This document shows, piece by piece, positions 53,481 through 64,000 of a stretch of DNA of 64,000 nt (within the stretch, counting starts at the first letter, position 1; the number at the start of each line of letters is the position of its first letter). Under the pieces are notes generated by a model. The model saw only the letters and a list, made by a program, of their open reading frames with translations. It did no database searches and was not told where the DNA came from. A program made the position numbers and the translations under genes. The DNA is taken from assembly GCF_011045095.1 (NCBI RefSeq), contig NZ_JAALDL010000003.1, forward strand, positions 186,001-250,000. The letters are read 5' to 3'. The DNA comes from Grimontia sedimenti (GTDB lineage Bacteria > Pseudomonadota > Gammaproteobacteria > Enterobacterales > Vibrionaceae).

Positions 53481-54803
53481 ATGAGCGAATTCTCTCAGAC
53501 TGTTCCTGAGTTGGTTGGTTGGGTGAAGACGAACGACTTCTCCCTTAATCTGCCGCCGGAACGGCTGGCATTTCTCCTTGCCGTTGCTGTACTCAGCAGC
53601 GAGCGTTACGAGGAGGAGCTAGGGGAAGGGGAATTGATTGATGCATTCCGTATCGTCAGTGACCAATTCGATCAAGCTAGCGAAACCATCGCGTTTCGTG
53701 CGAACAATGCCATCAACGACTTGGTACGCAGCCGCCTGCTAAGTCGTTTCACCAGTGAAATGACGGACGGTGCGAGTATTTACCGACTCACACCGCTGGC
53801 ACTGGGTATCAGCGATTACTATGCGCGTCACCGCGAATACAGCTCTCTCAAGCTTTCTATCCAACTGTCCATGGTGGCAGATGAGATTGAAAAAGCCCTG
53901 ACAGCTGCAGAAGAAGACGGCGATGCAGATTTCTGGCGTAAGAATGTTTACGGCGTACTGAAGTATTCAGTGGCCGAAATTTTCGATCGTATCGATCTGA
54001 ACCAGCGCACCATGGATGAACAGCAGCAGAAAGTGAAAGAAGACATTGCTGCACTGTTAAACCAAGACTGGCAGGCTGCGATTGCCAACTGTGAGCAACT
54101 GCTGAACGAAACCTCCAGTACCCTGCGTGAACTTCAGGACACCCTGCAATCTGCCGGGGATCAGCTACAAACCCAGCTTTTGAATATTCAGGAGCAGGTA
54201 CAAGGCCGCGACGACTTAGATTTCGTTGATGCCATGATCTACAACCTGCAAATGAAGCTCGATCGCATTGTGAACTGGGGCCAGCAGGCGATTGATCTGT
54301 GGATCGGTTACGACCGCCACGTTCACAAGTTTATTCGTAATGCCATCGACATGGACAAGAACCGTGCGTTTAGCCAGCGTCTTCGCCAGTCGGTGACAGA
54401 ATACTTCGATAACCCATGGTTCCTGACCTTTGCCGATGCAGAGCGTCTACGCGATATGCGTGACGAAGCACTGGTACTTCGTGATGACGAAGTGACAGGC
54501 GAAATGCCGGCAGAAGTCGAGTTTGAGGAACTGACACTGGTTAACGACCAATTGAGCGACCAAATCTCTGACATGTTGTCTCGTCACCGTACGACGGGCG
54601 AGGGCATAGATTTGGGCGTGGTACTGAAAAACTATCTGGCTCAACACCCACAAGCACGCCACTTCGACTTAGCACGCATTGTGATCAACCAAGCGGTTCG
54701 TCTTGGTTACTCGCAATCTGACTTGAGTGCGATTCAGCCGGACTGGCAGGCAATTAACGATTATGGAGCCAAGGTACAAGCGAATGTCATCGATAAATAT
54801 TGA
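53481..54803 (+). CDS. mukF: chromosome partition protein MukF (kleisin)
   Basis: A 440-residue kleisin, the same length as E. coli MukF, which links the two MukB heads and binds Muk[52 protein letters not shown] is the N-terminal winged helix; the middle is helical/coiled coil (about 120-290), and the C-terminal winged helix lies near 400-440. AAGGAAAACGG precedes the ATG. The C-terminus overlaps mukE by 20 bp. Confidence 0.96.
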   Translation: MSEFSQTVPELVGWVKTNDFSLNLPPERLAFLLAVAVLSSERYEEELGEGELIDAFRIVSDQFDQASETIAFRANNAINDLVRSRLLSRFTSEMTDGASIYRLTPLALGISDYYARHREYSSLKLSIQLSMVADEIEKALTAAEEDGDADFWRKNVYGVLKYSVAEIFDRIDLNQRTMDEQQQKVKEDIAALLNQDWQAAIANCEQLLNETSSTLRELQDTLQSAGDQLQTQLLNIQEQVQGRDDLDFVDAMIYNLQMKLDRIVNWGQQAIDLWIGYDRHVHKFIRNAIDMDKNRAFSQRLRQSVTEYFDNPWFLTFADAERLRDMRDEALVLRDDEVTGEMPAEVEFEELTLVNDQLSDQISDMLSRHRTTGEGIDLGVVLKNYLAQHPQARHFDLARIVINQAVRLGYSQSDLSAIQPDWQAINDYGAKVQANVIDKY

Positions 54804-55506
54804 AGAATTTATGCCGGAAGAATTGGCCAAAGCGATTGCCAATCCTTTATTCCCGGCTTTGGATAGTGCGCTGCGTGCTGGCCGCCATATTGCCAGCGAA
54901 GATCTGGACAATCATGCATACCTGATTGAATTCGAAAACCCGTTGCAGCACTTCTACCAGCGTTATAACGCGGAGTTGGTGCGTGCGCCGGAAGGCTTCT
55001 TTTACCTGCGTCCGCGCTCGACGTCCCTGATTGGACGCGCAGTGCTGTCGGAACTCGACATGCTGGTGGGTAAGGTTCTGTGTTTCCTTTATCTGAGCCC
55101 AGAACGTCTGGCGCAGGAAGGTATTTTCACCACTCAGGAACTGTTTGACGAACTGCTGACACTGGCAGATGAGAAAAAACTGATGAAGCTGGTGACACTG
55201 CGTGCATCTGGCTCTGATCTGGACCGTGAAAAACTGTTCGACAAAGTGAAGACTTCGCTGCGTCGTCTTCGCCGCTTGGGCATGATTGTGCCAATCGGTG
55301 AGAATGGCAAATTCCGTGTAAGCGAAGCGACATTCCGCTTCGGTGCCGATGTGCGTGCGGGAGACGATATCCGTGAAGCACAACTGCGTCTGATCCGTGA
55401 TGGTGAAGCCGTCATTCACACCCAAGAGCATGCTCAATCAAGCCTGCTGAAAGATGAAGAACACGACGAAGAGCGTGAAGATGATGATCAGGAGGTTCAG
55501 GCATGA
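54784..55506 (+). CDS. mukE: chromosome partition protein MukE
   Basis: A 240-residue MukF-binding winged-helix protein (KITE type). [46 protein letters not shown] at the start and [49 protein letters not shown] match E. coli MukE closely. ATG 54784 is the start by this match; an in-frame ATG at 54727 lies inside mukF. The acidic tail ends in an ATGA overlap with mukB. Confidence 0.96.
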   Translation: MSSINIEEFMPEELAKAIANPLFPALDSALRAGRHIASEDLDNHAYLIEFENPLQHFYQRYNAELVRAPEGFFYLRPRSTSLIGRAVLSELDMLVGKVLCFLYLSPERLAQEGIFTTQELFDELLTLADEKKLMKLVTLRASGSDLDREKLFDKVKTSLRRLRRLGMIVPIGENGKFRVSEATFRFGADVRAGDDIREAQLRLIRDGEAVIHTQEHAQSSLLKDEEHDEEREDDDQEVQA

Positions 55507-58500
55507 CCCAACGCGGTAAATTCCAATCGCTGACTATGGTCAACTGGAACGGTTTCTTTGCCCGTACTTTTGACATCGACAATCTGGTCACGACGCTTTC
55601 TGGCGGTAACGGTGCGGGTAAATCCACCACCATGGCTGCGTTCATCACTGCGATGATTCCTGACCAAAGCCTGCTGCATTTCCGTAACACAACAGAAGCG
55701 GGCAGTTCTAACGCGTCACGCGATAAAGGCCTGCACGGTAAATTGAAGCCGGGCGCCTGTTATGCCGCGCTGGATGTGGTGAACTCGCGTAACCAACGTA
55801 TTCTGTTCGGTGTTCGTCTGCAACAAGTGGCGGGCCGCGATAAGAAAGTTGATATCAAGCCTTTCATCGTTCAGGGCTTGCCATCTGGTGTGAAGCCAAC
55901 TGACATCCTGATCGAAAACGTATCTGCGAATCAGGTTCGTGTTCGTCAATTGAACGAGGTGAAAGACGCGCTGGCAGACTACGATACGGCGCATTACAAA
56001 GCGTTCAACTCCGTGACTGATTATCACGCGCAGATGTTCGAGTTCGGAGCTTTGCCGAAGAAGCTGCGCAACAGCAGCGATCGTTCTAAGTTCTACCGCC
56101 TGATTGAAGCATCGCTTTACGGTGGTATCTCGAGCGCAATTACCAAATCCCTGCGTGACTACCTGTTGCCACAAAACGGCGGCGTGAAGAAAGCCTTCCA
56201 GGACATGGAAGTGGCACTTCGTGAAAACCGTATGACGCTGGAAGCGATCAAGCTGACCCAGCGTGACCGTGACCTGTTCAAGCACCTGATCACTGAATCG
56301 ACCAACTATGTGGCGTCCGACTACATGCGCCATGCTAACGAGCGTCGCAAAAAGCTCGAGCTGGCACTGCAGCGCCGCGGCGAACTGTTGGGTTCTCGCC
56401 GCCAGTTGGATGATTTCCAATCCACATTTGGCCGCATGACGGATGAATTGGATGCACTGACAGATAGCCAGACTCACTTAGAACAGGACTATCAAGCCGC
56501 GTCTGACCATCTCCAATTGGTTCAGACGGCAGTACGTCAGCAAGAGAAAGTTGAGCGCTATCAGGAAGACTTGGAAGAGCTGGCAGTCCGTCTCGAAGAG
56601 CAGATGATGGTGGTGGAAGAAGCCACAGAACAACTCGCGATGGCGGAAGAGCAGGCACACCTTTCTGAAGAAGAAGTGGATAGCCTGAAAACCCAGCTTG
56701 CTGACTACCAACAAGCGCTGGATATGCAGCAAACCCGCGCGCTGCAATATCAGCAAGCGGTGAAAGCGCTGGAAAAAGCCCGTGAACTAACCGGTAATAA
56801 CGAGCTTTCACAAGAAAACGCAACCGAATATTTGGGTTCTCTGAAAGCGCAGGAAGAGGCACAAACCTCTGAGCTTTTAAGCCTGAAACACAAGTTGGAT
56901 CTGTCTTCTGCCGCAGCTAAACAGTTCGAGCATGGCCTTGAATTAGTGCGCAGCATCGCTGGCGAAGTCGAACGTTCTGACGCAGGCGCGAAAGCCCGCG
57001 AAGTGATCGCAAAAGGCCGTGAATTCGCGAATCTTGCGGCAAATGCTGAACAGCTAGCTTCACAGCATCGCGACCTTGAACGTCAGATGCGCAGTTTCCA
57101 GCAGGCGAAAACTCTGTCTGAGCAGTATCACCGTCAGTTCAACGAAACCGTGGCTTCGGAAGAAGCGGTTGAGTTGGAAATGGCTCGTCAACAAGAACGT
57201 CTGGAAACCGCAGAAGAAGCGGTTGGCGAACAAGCGGAGAAAGTCCGCGAATTGCAACGCAGCGAAAACGAAATCAATGCTAAAGCGGTTGAGTTCGAAA
57301 AAGTCGCGCCAGCCTGGATTGCCGCGCAAGAAGCGCTGGAGAAATTGGCAGAACAGACTGAGGTTGAGCTTTACGACAATCAGGCGGTGCTGGATACCAT
57401 GCAGCGCGTGATGGCGGATGAGCGTGAAACTATCTCGACTCGCGATAAGCTGCAAGCTGAGAAACAAGCGCTGGAAGCAGAAATCGAACGTCTGGCGCAG
57501 CCGGGCGGCAGCGATGATGCACGTCTGCAATCTCTGGCTGACACCTTGGGCGGCACGCTACTTTCTGAAATTTACGATGACATCACCATTGATGATGCTC
57601 CGTATTTCTCGGCGCTCTATGGCCCAGCACGTCACGCGATTGTGGTGCCTGATCTGAAAGGCATTAAAGAGAAGCTGCTGGATCTGGATGATTGTCCGGA
57701 AGACCTCTACATCATCGAAGGTGATGCAGACGGTTTTGACGATAGCGTATTTGATGTTGAAGAGTTGGAAGACGCGGTTTGTGTTCACCTGAACGATCGT
57801 CAGCTACGTTACTCTCGCTTCCCGAAAATTCCGCTGTTTGGCCGTGCGGCGCGTGAGCACCGTTTAGAAATCTTGCGTGAGAAGCGTGAAGAGCTGGTAG
57901 AAAACTACGCCAAAGCCTCGTTTGATGCGCAGAAGCTTCAACGTCTGACCCAAAGCTTCAACCAGTTCGTGTCGAACCACATGAACGTAGCGTTTAACGA
58001 AGACCCAGAAGCGGCACTGAAAGATCTGCGTGAAAAACGTGGCAGTGTTCAGCGGCAACTGGGTCAACTTCGCGAGAGCGAGCAGCAGGTTCGCAGCCAA
58101 CTGACCGGTTCAAAAGAAGCGATTGCACTTTTGAACAAACTTCAGCATGTCGTTAACGCGTTGGAAGATGAAACGCTGGAAGGTCGTCTGGAAGAAGTGG
58201 AAAGCCGTTTGTCTCAGGCAGACGAAGCTCGCCACTTCACCCGTGAGCATGGCAAAGCGCTGGCTGAACTGGAGAATCTGGTTTCAACGCTGGATGCCGA
58301 CCCAGAACAGTTTGATGCACTGAACGCTGCTTACCAGCACGCGGACGAAGCGTTGCAATCGCTGAAGAAAACGCTTTTCGCACTGTCTGATTTGGTCGAG
58401 CGTCGCCACCACTTTGGATACGCCGACGCGGTTGAGCTTCTTGATAAGAGCAGCGAACTGAATGAACAGCTGAAAGCTAAGCTGGTAGATGCTGAGCGCG

Positions 58501-59963
58501 CCCGTACCCGTTCACGTGAACACGTGAAGCAGGTTCGCGATCAGGTGAACCAATACAACCAGCTTCTGGCGTCTCTGAAGAGCTCGCACCAAGCGAAACA
58601 AGAAACGGTGGCTGAGTTCAAACGTGAATTGGTTGAGCTGGGTGTTCGCGCCGATGTGGAAGCAGAAGAGCGTGCACGTATTCGTCGTGACGAGCTGAAT
58701 GCACAGCTATCACAATCGCGCAGTCGCAAGAGCGAGCTGGAAAAAGGCCTGACTTCGATTGAACTGGAGATGAAATCTCTGGTGAAAACACTGAAGAAAG
58801 CCGGCAAAGAATACACCGAACTGCGCACTTTCGTGGTGAATGCGAAAGCGGGTTGGATGGATGTGTTGAAGATTGCCCGCAGCAGCAATGTAGAGAAACA
58901 ACTGAACCGCCGTGAAATGGCGTACATGTCTGCTGACGAACTGCGTTCACTGTCGGATAAATCGCTGGGTGCGTTGCGTCTGGCTGTCGCTGATAACGAA
59001 ACGCTGCGCGATGCGCTGCGTGCGTCTGAAGACATGGCACGTCCTGAGCGTAAAGTTCTGTTCTACGTAGCAGTTTATCAGCACCTGCGCGAGCGTATCC
59101 GTCATGACATCATTCGTACCGACGATCCGGTCGAAGCCATTGAAGAAATGGAAGTGGAACTGGCACGCTTGACGGAAGAGCTGACTCAGCGCGAGAAACG
59201 TCTGGCGATCAGTTCAGAGTCTGTGGCGAACATTATCCGCAAGACCATCCAGCGCGAACAAAACCGCATTCGTCTGTTGAACCAAGGCTTGTCTAACATC
59301 GCCTTTGGTCAGGTGAAAGGTGTGCGCCTTAACGTCTCGATTCGTGACACCCACGCACAACTGCTGGCTGGTTTGGCTGAAAACGCCGAGCAGCACCAGG
59401 ACTTGTTTGGTAACAACCGCCTCACCTTCTCTGAAGCGATGGCAAAACTGTTCCAGCGTTTGAACCCGCATATCGATTTGGGTCAGCGTTCACCGCAGGT
59501 TCTGGGTGAAGAGTTGCTGGATTACCGTAACTATCTGGAACTGGGTATTGAAGTTAACCGTGGTACTGACGGTTGGCTGCAGGCTGAATCCGGCGCACTG
59601 TCGACGGGTGAAGCCATTGGTACCGGTCAGGCAATCCTGTTGATGGTCGTGCAGAGCTGGGAAGAAGAATCTCGCCGTCTGCGTTGCAAAGACGTGATTC
59701 CATGCCGTCTGCTATTCCTTGATGAGGCTGCGCGTCTGGATGCGAAGTCAATCTCGACCCTGTTCGAGCTATGTCATCGTCTGGATATGCAGCTTCTGAT
59801 TGCTGCACCGGAAAATATCAGCCCAGAGCAGGGCACCACCTACAAACTTGTACGTAAGATCTTTAACGACAAAGAGCATGTACACGTTGTGGGCTTGCGC
59901 GGTTTTGGTGATGTGGCGAAAACCAGTAATCCTATTCAGGAAGCATTGGAAATCGCAGACTAA
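55503..59963 (+). CDS. mukB: chromosome partition protein MukB (SMC-like)
   Basis: A 1486-residue SMC-type ATPase (E. coli 1486) that organises and segregates the chromosome with MukE and MukF. Walker [17 protein letters not shown] (about residues 31-46); long coiled coils (about 280-640 and 850-1110) around a hinge (about 645-780, [38 protein letters not shown]); the C-terminal head has signature [28 protein letters not shown] (about 1361) and Walker [13 protein letters not shown] (about 1404). Complete. Overlaps mukE by 4 bp; a terminator follows. Confidence 0.98.
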   Translation: MTQRGKFQSLTMVNWNGFFARTFDIDNLVTTLSGGNGAGKSTTMAAFITAMIPDQSLLHFRNTTEAGSSNASRDKGLHGKLKPGACYAALDVVNSRNQRILFGVRLQQVAGRDKKVDIKPFIVQGLPSGVKPTDILIENVSANQVRVRQLNEVKDALADYDTAHYKAFNSVTDYHAQMFEFGALPKKLRNSSDRSKFYRLIEASLYGGISSAITKSLRDYLLPQNGGVKKAFQDMEVALRENRMTLEAIKLTQRDRDLFKHLITESTNYVASDYMRHANERRKKLELALQRRGELLGSRRQLDDFQSTFGRMTDELDALTDSQTHLEQDYQAASDHLQLVQTAVRQQEKVERYQEDLEELAVRLEEQMMVVEEATEQLAMAEEQAHLSEEEVDSLKTQLADYQQALDMQQTRALQYQQAVKALEKARELTGNNELSQENATEYLGSLKAQEEAQTSELLSLKHKLDLSSAAAKQFEHGLELVRSIAGEVERSDAGAKAREVIAKGREFANLAANAEQLASQHRDLERQMRSFQQAKTLSEQYHRQFNETVASEEAVELEMARQQERLETAEEAVGEQAEKVRELQRSENEINAKAVEFEKVAPAWIAAQEALEKLAEQTEVELYDNQAVLDTMQRVMADERETISTRDKLQAEKQALEAEIERLAQPGGSDDARLQSLADTLGGTLLSEIYDDITIDDAPYFSALYGPARHAIVVPDLKGIKEKLLDLDDCPEDLYIIEGDADGFDDSVFDVEELEDAVCVHLNDRQLRYSRFPKIPLFGRAAREHRLEILREKREELVENYAKASFDAQKLQRLTQSFNQFVSNHMNVAFNEDPEAALKDLREKRGSVQRQLGQLRESEQQVRSQLTGSKEAIALLNKLQHVVNALEDETLEGRLEEVESRLSQADEARHFTREHGKALAELENLVSTLDADPEQFDALNAAYQHADEALQSLKKTLFALSDLVERRHHFGYADAVELLDKSSELNEQLKAKLVDAERARTRSREHVKQVRDQVNQYNQLLASLKSSHQAKQETVAEFKRELVELGVRADVEAEERARIRRDELNAQLSQSRSRKSELEKGLTSIELEMKSLVKTLKKAGKEYTELRTFVVNAKAGWMDVLKIARSSNVEKQLNRREMAYMSADELRSLSDKSLGALRLAVADNETLRDALRASEDMARPERKVLFYVAVYQHLRERIRHDIIRTDDPVEAIEEMEVELARLTEELTQREKRLAISSESVANIIRKTIQREQNRIRLLNQGLSNIAFGQVKGVRLNVSIRDTHAQLLAGLAENAEQHQDLFGNNRLTFSEAMAKLFQRLNPHIDLGQRSPQVLGEELLDYRNYLELGIEVNRGTDGWLQAESGALSTGEAIGTGQAILLMVVQSWEEESRRLRCKDVIPCRLLFLDEAARLDAKSISTLFELCHRLDMQLLIAAPENISPEQGTTYKLVRKIFNDKEHVHVVGLRGFGDVAKTSNPIQEALEIAD

Positions 59964-59986
59964 ACAGGCGACCATTCTTCAACAAA

Positions 59987-60017
59987 AAAGGCCAGCAGTT
60001 GCTGGCCTTTGCTTTTT
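59987..60017. terminator. bidirectional terminator after mukB
   Basis: Stem AAAGGCCAGCA / TGCTGGCCTTT with a 2-base centre, flanked by AAAA and TTTTTT, between mukB and the converging chemoreceptor gene. Confidence 0.9.
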
Positions 60018-60027
60018 TAGTGGCCGG

Positions 60028-62343
60028 TTAGGCGATTTTGAAGATACCGATTTGTTCTGTCAGTTTCTTGGCCTGTTCATTGATGCTGATCGCTGTGCCA
60101 TCGGTGTTCACGGTTTTCTCAGACACATTCTCAGAAGAGCGGGCAATATTGTTAACATTCATCGAGATTTCTTCGGTCACTGAAGATTGCTCGGTAGCTG
60201 CAGTGGCAATTTGAGTATTCATGTCATTAATGTCTACCATCATGCCTTCAATTTGTGCCAGCATTTCATTGTTTCGATTGCAGTTTTCTACACTACTCGC
60301 CACGAATTGGTTAGCACCGCTGATACCCTTGACCACTTTGTCGGTCTCCGCTTGAAGCGACTCCACTTTGGCACGGATTTCTTCTGTTGATGTTTGGGTT
60401 CGAATTGCCAGCGAACGCACTTCATCGGCTACTACCGCAAAACCACGGCCTTGTTCACCTGCACGCGCTGCTTCGATCGCGGCATTTAAAGCCAAGAGAT
60501 TAGTTTGCTCTGCAATGCCCTGAATCACGTCAAGTACAGAACCAATGGAGTTACTCTCGGCTGAGAGTTGTTCCATCGACTGTGTCGCTTCGTTCATCTT
60601 GTCGGACAGAGAAGAAATTTCGTTAACCAGTTGCTTACCGACATCCGCACTTTGACGCACAGATTGCACTACGTTTTCTGATGATTCAGAGGCGGTATTA
60701 GCAAAGTTGGCAACTTCCGATATCGATGCGTTCATCTCTGTTGCAGCAGTAGCCACCTGGCTTGAATTAGACGCCTGTTGATCAACCTCACCACGCATTG
60801 AATGAATATTCTGTTGTATATCTGCCGATGCGTCGCCAAGTGCTTTGACGGTGGCGTCTGCGCCTTTGATAACCGTCATAAAGTCATCAAGCATGGTGTT
60901 CATTGATGACGAAAGCTGTGCAATTTCATCCTTGCCGCTGGCATCCAAACGCATCGTGAGGTCATGATTTTTGGCGATGCTGGTGATACGTTGGGTGAGA
61001 TTGGCAATCGGCTTATTAATGCTTGAAGCAATCACCCAAGCGCAAATGATTGCAATGGCAATAATCACAACACCGGTAAGAGCTGCCGCCTGATACAAAG
61101 TGGACTCGAGAGCGTGAACCTCGAACAACGCTTCTTGTTTGTTTATCTCTGAAATCAGCGCCCATTGGGTGCCAAGAATATCTATGGGTGTGTAGGCGGC
61201 GAACACAGTGCTACCAAGATGATTTTCCGTAGCAACGAAGCCTTTTTTACCTGCAAGTGCCTGGCTCGCGTATGTTGAATTTATAGGCTGCTGCCCTGCA
61301 GAAGACTCCGTGGTGGCAATGCGGTCGACCTGTTTCTGTGCTACACCAAATGTGGCAAGTAGTTTTAGGTATTCGTCTTTATTTTCAACCAACATACGAG
61401 CTTGAGAACGCATCAGGCCGTCTGGGCCAACCAAGAACGACTCCCCGGACTCGCCCAACCCATCTTCTCGCCACTTCCCGTGGTAAGTCATAATGGTGTT
61501 AATCGTATCAATGGGCATTTGGAAAACGAGTACACCGATGTTTTTTCCATCTTTTACGATAGGAGATCCAATGAAAGAAGCGGGGCTGTCGTAGGAAGGG
61601 TAGTAGGGTTTGAAATCGACAAAGGAAAACTCGCCTTTGCCTAAACTTTTCGCACCAGTAAAGGCTTCTGCGAGACCGCTGTCTTTGTAAGGGCCTGTTT
61701 GGAGGTTGGTCGCGAAGTCGAGCTCTTTGAAAACTGAGTACACGATATTGCCAGAGTTATCGACCAGAAAGATGTCGTAGTATCCAAATGACTCCAAAAA
61801 GGTGCGGTAATTGTTGTGGAAAACCTCGTGCACCTCACTGTAAGTCGTACCATCGCTTGCCTTGTCCAGCAGGTGCTTATTACCGAGTGGGTTTTCGTTT
61901 AAACCGATATATGCCTGTTGTAGAAGCAATCCGTTTTGACCAATAGTGTCGAGGTTTGAGAGGGCATCTGTACTGGCATTATTGGTTTCCCTGAACGTGG
62001 CCCCAAATTCATTCTGGTAATAGTTCTTTAAAATGTCTCCCTGTTCCGCGGTTGGGAACGTCTCTGTAGTGACACTTTGAAAGCTTTTTGCAAACTGAAC
62101 CATGGCATCCTCTGTCATGGTTGAGTTGGCGAGATTCGTCAATTGTTTGCTGATATTGACGAAGTAATCTTGAACTTCTGCTTTTTTGACTTCTCTGACT
62201 GAAAGCAGTTGATTCTCCAACTGATGTTCAATTGCTAATGAAGAAGTATTGATGGCCGTTGCTGTGAGTAAACTCGCTGTCACAATGACAGCGATAGCGC
62301 TGATTGCGATAAATGCGGTTTTAATTTTTGTGGAAATTCTCAT
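60028..62343 (-). CDS. methyl-accepting chemotaxis protein with double-CACHE-like sensor
   Basis: A 771-residue chemoreceptor. Helix 1 at residues 7-30 ([24 protein letters not shown]); a large periplasmic sensor (about 35-410) with [42 protein letters not shown] and [17 protein letters not shown], as in dCACHE domains; helix 2 [24 protein letters not shown] (about 412-435); HAMP; and the signalling tip [45 protein letters not shown] use ATG 62343; an upstream in-frame start at 62379 is less likely. Ligand unknown. Confidence 0.93.
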   Translation of the reverse strand: MRISTKIKTAFIAISAIAVIVTASLLTATAINTSSLAIEHQLENQLLSVREVKKAEVQDYFVNISKQLTNLANSTMTEDAMVQFAKSFQSVTTETFPTAEQGDILKNYYQNEFGATFRETNNASTDALSNLDTIGQNGLLLQQAYIGLNENPLGNKHLLDKASDGTTYSEVHEVFHNNYRTFLESFGYYDIFLVDNSGNIVYSVFKELDFATNLQTGPYKDSGLAEAFTGAKSLGKGEFSFVDFKPYYPSYDSPASFIGSPIVKDGKNIGVLVFQMPIDTINTIMTYHGKWREDGLGESGESFLVGPDGLMRSQARMLVENKDEYLKLLATFGVAQKQVDRIATTESSAGQQPINSTYASQALAGKKGFVATENHLGSTVFAAYTPIDILGTQWALISEINKQEALFEVHALESTLYQAAALTGVVIIAIAIICAWVIASSINKPIANLTQRITSIAKNHDLTMRLDASGKDEIAQLSSSMNTMLDDFMTVIKGADATVKALGDASADIQQNIHSMRGEVDQQASNSSQVATAATEMNASISEVANFANTASESSENVVQSVRQSADVGKQLVNEISSLSDKMNEATQSMEQLSAESNSIGSVLDVIQGIAEQTNLLALNAAIEAARAGEQGRGFAVVADEVRSLAIRTQTSTEEIRAKVESLQAETDKVVKGISGANQFVASSVENCNRNNEMLAQIEGMMVDINDMNTQIATAATEQSSVTEEISMNVNNIARSSENVSEKTVNTDGTAISINEQAKKLTEQIGIFKIA

Positions 62344-62673
62344 TGTCACCTTGCTCCATAGAAGAGACATGCGAACCAAATTGGCTTTTTAAAAGTGTAG
62401 GAAAGCTTTTGCATAAATTGCTTATTTCGCACAGGAATCTTTGCGAGCGGTCATTAAGGTAATGAAAGTGAAGAGAATTAATTTTTCATCATTAAAAACA
62501 GGGGGATAGAAAATCCATTTAGGAAGTGAAATACGGTAAATCTGGAGGTTGGCTAGTAGGGCTGTATGGGTTTATGGTCTTATAAATGGTTTAGTGCAGG
62601 TAAGGGAGGTTGGGCAAAGTTTATAAGGCTTTGCCCAATTTAAAATGTATTGATAATGCAAAAAGATAAGTAC
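62344..62673. other. intergenic region with a hairpin
   Basis: About 330 bp, AT-rich. It holds the chemoreceptor promoter region and a 10-bp hairpin TTGGGCAAAG / CTTTGCCCAA (62610-62638), 36 bp beyond the stop of the acetyltransferase gene. The stem lacks a clear T run, so it is only a possible terminator. No ORF seen. Confidence 0.5.
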
Positions 62674-63180
62674 TCAATTGTTATTTATTGACTTTTCCAA
62701 AATAGCAACGGAGTAATACTGGTCAAATTTGTAGCCAACATCAGTCAATAGCCCAACCTGTTGAAAGCCAAACTTTTCATGCAGTTTTATAGAGGCAGGG
62801 TTCGGTAAAGTAATCACAGAATAAGCTCTGGATACCGGCGAAGATAACATCTTATTCAAAAGCGCCTCCATCAGTGCTGAACCTAACCCCTTGGCACGAA
62901 CCTCATGACGGAGGTAGATCGTGATTTCAGAACTGACTTTATAGGCCTGTTTTTCTCTGAACTCGCCGTTATAGGCAAAACCAATCACTTCGCCATGCTC
63001 GTTCTCTTTGACCAACACATGGTAGTAACCTTCACTGTTTATCAGCTTTTCCAGCCAGGCTTCACGTTGTTCGATTGTCCATGGCTCGTAATCGAAAGTG
63101 ATCGAGGTTTCACGCACATAGTGGTTGTATATGTCGTTGATGGCCGGAAGATCTCCGGCCTGTACTGCTCGAATTGTCAT
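62674..63180 (-). CDS. GNAT acetyltransferase (phosphinothricin/methionine sulfoximine type)
   Basis: A 168-residue GNAT of the Pat/MnaT group: IRAVQAGDLPAINDIYNHYVRETSITFDYEPWTIEQREAWLEKL is the typical start; VSSEITIYLRHEVRAKGLGSALMEALLNKM is the acetyl-CoA loop (about residues 83-112, R-A-K-G-L-G), and NPASIKLHEKFGFQQVGLLTDVGYKF the end. Relatives acetylate phosphinothricin, methionine sulfoximine or similar amino acids. It overlaps the upstream racemase-type gene by 4 bp, so they form an operon. Confidence 0.88.
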   Translation of the reverse strand: MTIRAVQAGDLPAINDIYNHYVRETSITFDYEPWTIEQREAWLEKLINSEGYYHVLVKENEHGEVIGFAYNGEFREKQAYKVSSEITIYLRHEVRAKGLGSALMEALLNKMLSSPVSRAYSVITLPNPASIKLHEKFGFQQVGLLTDVGYKFDQYYSVAILEKSINNN

Positions 63181-63887
63181 ACTGCGTCCTTGCTGAACTC
63201 AGAGAGTGCGAGTTTAACTGCTGCCTCAGCGTGTAATTCTGTGGTGTCGTAGAGTGGAATAGGAGTGTGCTGCTGCTGGATCAACAACCCTATTTCAGTG
63301 CATCCCAAAATAATGCCTTCAACACCACGGGCTTTAAGTGCGTCGATAACAGAAAGATACTGTTTGCGGGAATGCGTGTTTACCTCGCCCTGAACCAGTT
63401 CTTGGTAAATGATTTCGTGAACAATGTCCTGATGCCAATCTTCCGGAACACTCACTTGAATACCATGGGAAGCCAGGCGCTCCTTGTAGAATGGCTGTGA
63501 CATGGTGAAGCGTGTACCCAGCAAACCAACATGTTTGATGCCATCTTCTTTGAGCTTCTGTGCGGTTGCATCAGCGATGTGGAGTAGCGGAATGGAAATC
63601 GCGTCTTGAACTTCTGCTGCTACTTTGTGCATGGTGTTGGTACCAATCAGCATGAAGTCAGCGCCAGCGGCTTCCAGCTTTCTTGCTTCTCCTGCTAATT
63701 GTTTTGCAGATTTATCCCAAGCATCAGCGCGTTGCTGAGCCTCAATGTCGGCGAAATCGACGCTGCTCATCAGGATTTTGGCTGAATGATGACCACCAAG
63801 CGCCTCCCGGACGTATTGATTGAGGAGCCGATAGTAAATTGCTGTTGACTCCCAACTCATTCCGCCAATTAAACCAATGATTTTCAT
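63177..63887 (-). CDS. aspartate/glutamate racemase family protein
   Basis: A 236-residue cofactor-free racemase of the Asp/Glu/hydantoin group: MKIIGLIGGMSWESTAIYYRLLNQYVREALGGHHSAKILMSSVDFADIE, the first catalytic region GADFMLIGTNTMHKVA (about residues 75-90, where Thr stands in place of the usual Cys), and the second GVEGIILGCTEIGLLI (about 187-202, Cys present). With one of the two catalytic cysteines replaced, as in some YgeA-type members, true racemase activity is uncertain. The start is ATG 63887; the longer frame to 63977 adds an unlikely tail. Operon with the GNAT gene. Confidence 0.85.
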   Translation of the reverse strand: MKIIGLIGGMSWESTAIYYRLLNQYVREALGGHHSAKILMSSVDFADIEAQQRADAWDKSAKQLAGEARKLEAAGADFMLIGTNTMHKVAAEVQDAISIPLLHIADATAQKLKEDGIKHVGLLGTRFTMSQPFYKERLASHGIQVSVPEDWHQDIVHEIIYQELVQGEVNTHSRKQYLSVIDALKARGVEGIILGCTEIGLLIQQQHTPIPLYDTTELHAEAAVKLALSEFSKDAV

Positions 63888-64000
63888 ATTCGTACCCTTA
63901 CGCGCTATTAGGTCTTCTCGAATATATATCGAACAAGCTGAGGAAATAAAACACTTTTTGGGCAAGGGCTGAATCATTTATTGGACGGCAAAGTGCTTTC

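Noticed and set aside
55716-56477. 253-residue minus-strand ORF opposite mukB
   Set aside because: Long antisense ORFs are common opposite mukB, mfd and other codon-biased genes; its sequence shows no domain and mirrors mukB codons.
1-64000. CRISPR array, tRNA or rRNA genes
   Set aside because: No regularly spaced identical repeats apart from attC sites, and no cloverleaf or rRNA-like stretch was recognised on reading.

Overview
The window is a piece of a gammaproteobacterial chromosome, most likely from the Vibrionaceae. The evidence is a chromosomal-type integron with several attC sites close to the Vibrio cholerae repeat (VCR), a mukF-mukE-mukB condensin operon, csiV, and hinT-ycfL-lpoB-thiK-ycfP-ndh and lolCDE / msbA-lpxK-ycaR-kdsB blocks ordered as in Vibrio and enterics. 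Genus cannot be fixed from the sequence alone; Grimontia, Enterovibrio or a relative is an inference.

Region 1 (1 to about 7,720) is the distal end of an integron cassette array. Ten cassettes can be parsed: a truncated membrane protein, a SpoU/TrmH-type RNA methyltransferase, a two-gene cassette (small membrane protein plus an unknown Asn/Gly-patterned protein), a cassette whose gene is split by a frameshift at an A6 run, a small membrane protein broken at a T5 run, a SUKH (SMI1/KNR4) protein, a two-ORF cassette, a TacA-TacT type toxin-antitoxin pair, a RelB/DinJ-RelE/ParE type pair, and a histidine phosphatase. Both toxin-antitoxin pairs lie antisense to the array. The attC sites fall into at least three types. 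One VCR-type attC is interrupted by a 440-bp, internally deleted IS10-type element with decayed 9-bp target duplications. The last attC keeps only its first part, so the array ends near 7,700. The integrase would lie to the left, outside the window.

Region 2 (7,777 to 23,900) holds accessory and metabolic genes: an AraC regulator, a monooxygenase-like ABM protein, a TauE/SafE permease with an apparent AUC start, a TerB-like protein, acetyltransferases, an unusual fusion of an Mpo1/DUF962 membrane domain to the C-terminal end of an RsgA GTPase, an alkylsulfatase, a 2-oxoglutarate/Fe(II) oxygenase, pyrC with a PurR-like box, a small kinase / LysE exporter / quinone reductase / GNAT gene group, a tandem pair of GH17 glycosidases below a perfect 20-bp palindrome, and a nitronate monooxygenase.

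Region 3 (23,900 to 36,500) has a chemoreceptor, then the conserved hinT, COG3014 lipoprotein, ycfL, lpoB, thiK-like, DUF6279 lipoprotein, ycfP and ndh block. A perfect FNR-type box overlaps the likely ndh promoter. A GGDEF-EAL protein follows, split into two ORFs by a -1 frameshift at a homopolymer run.

Region 4 (36,500 to 60,000) is core envelope and chromosome biology: csiV, mfd, a PilZ-like protein, lolC-lolD-lolE (lipoprotein export), a DUF2062 protein, comEC/rec2, msbA-lpxK-ycaR-kdsB (lipid A and KDO synthesis), elyC, and cmoM-mukF-mukE-mukB. Region 5 (60,000 to the end) has a second chemoreceptor, a GNAT acetyltransferase and an aspartate/glutamate racemase-family gene.

Three genes are split at homopolymer runs (1,999-2,004, 2,916-2,920 and 34,259-34,263). 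Base-calling error, real decay and programmed frameshifting cannot be told apart here.
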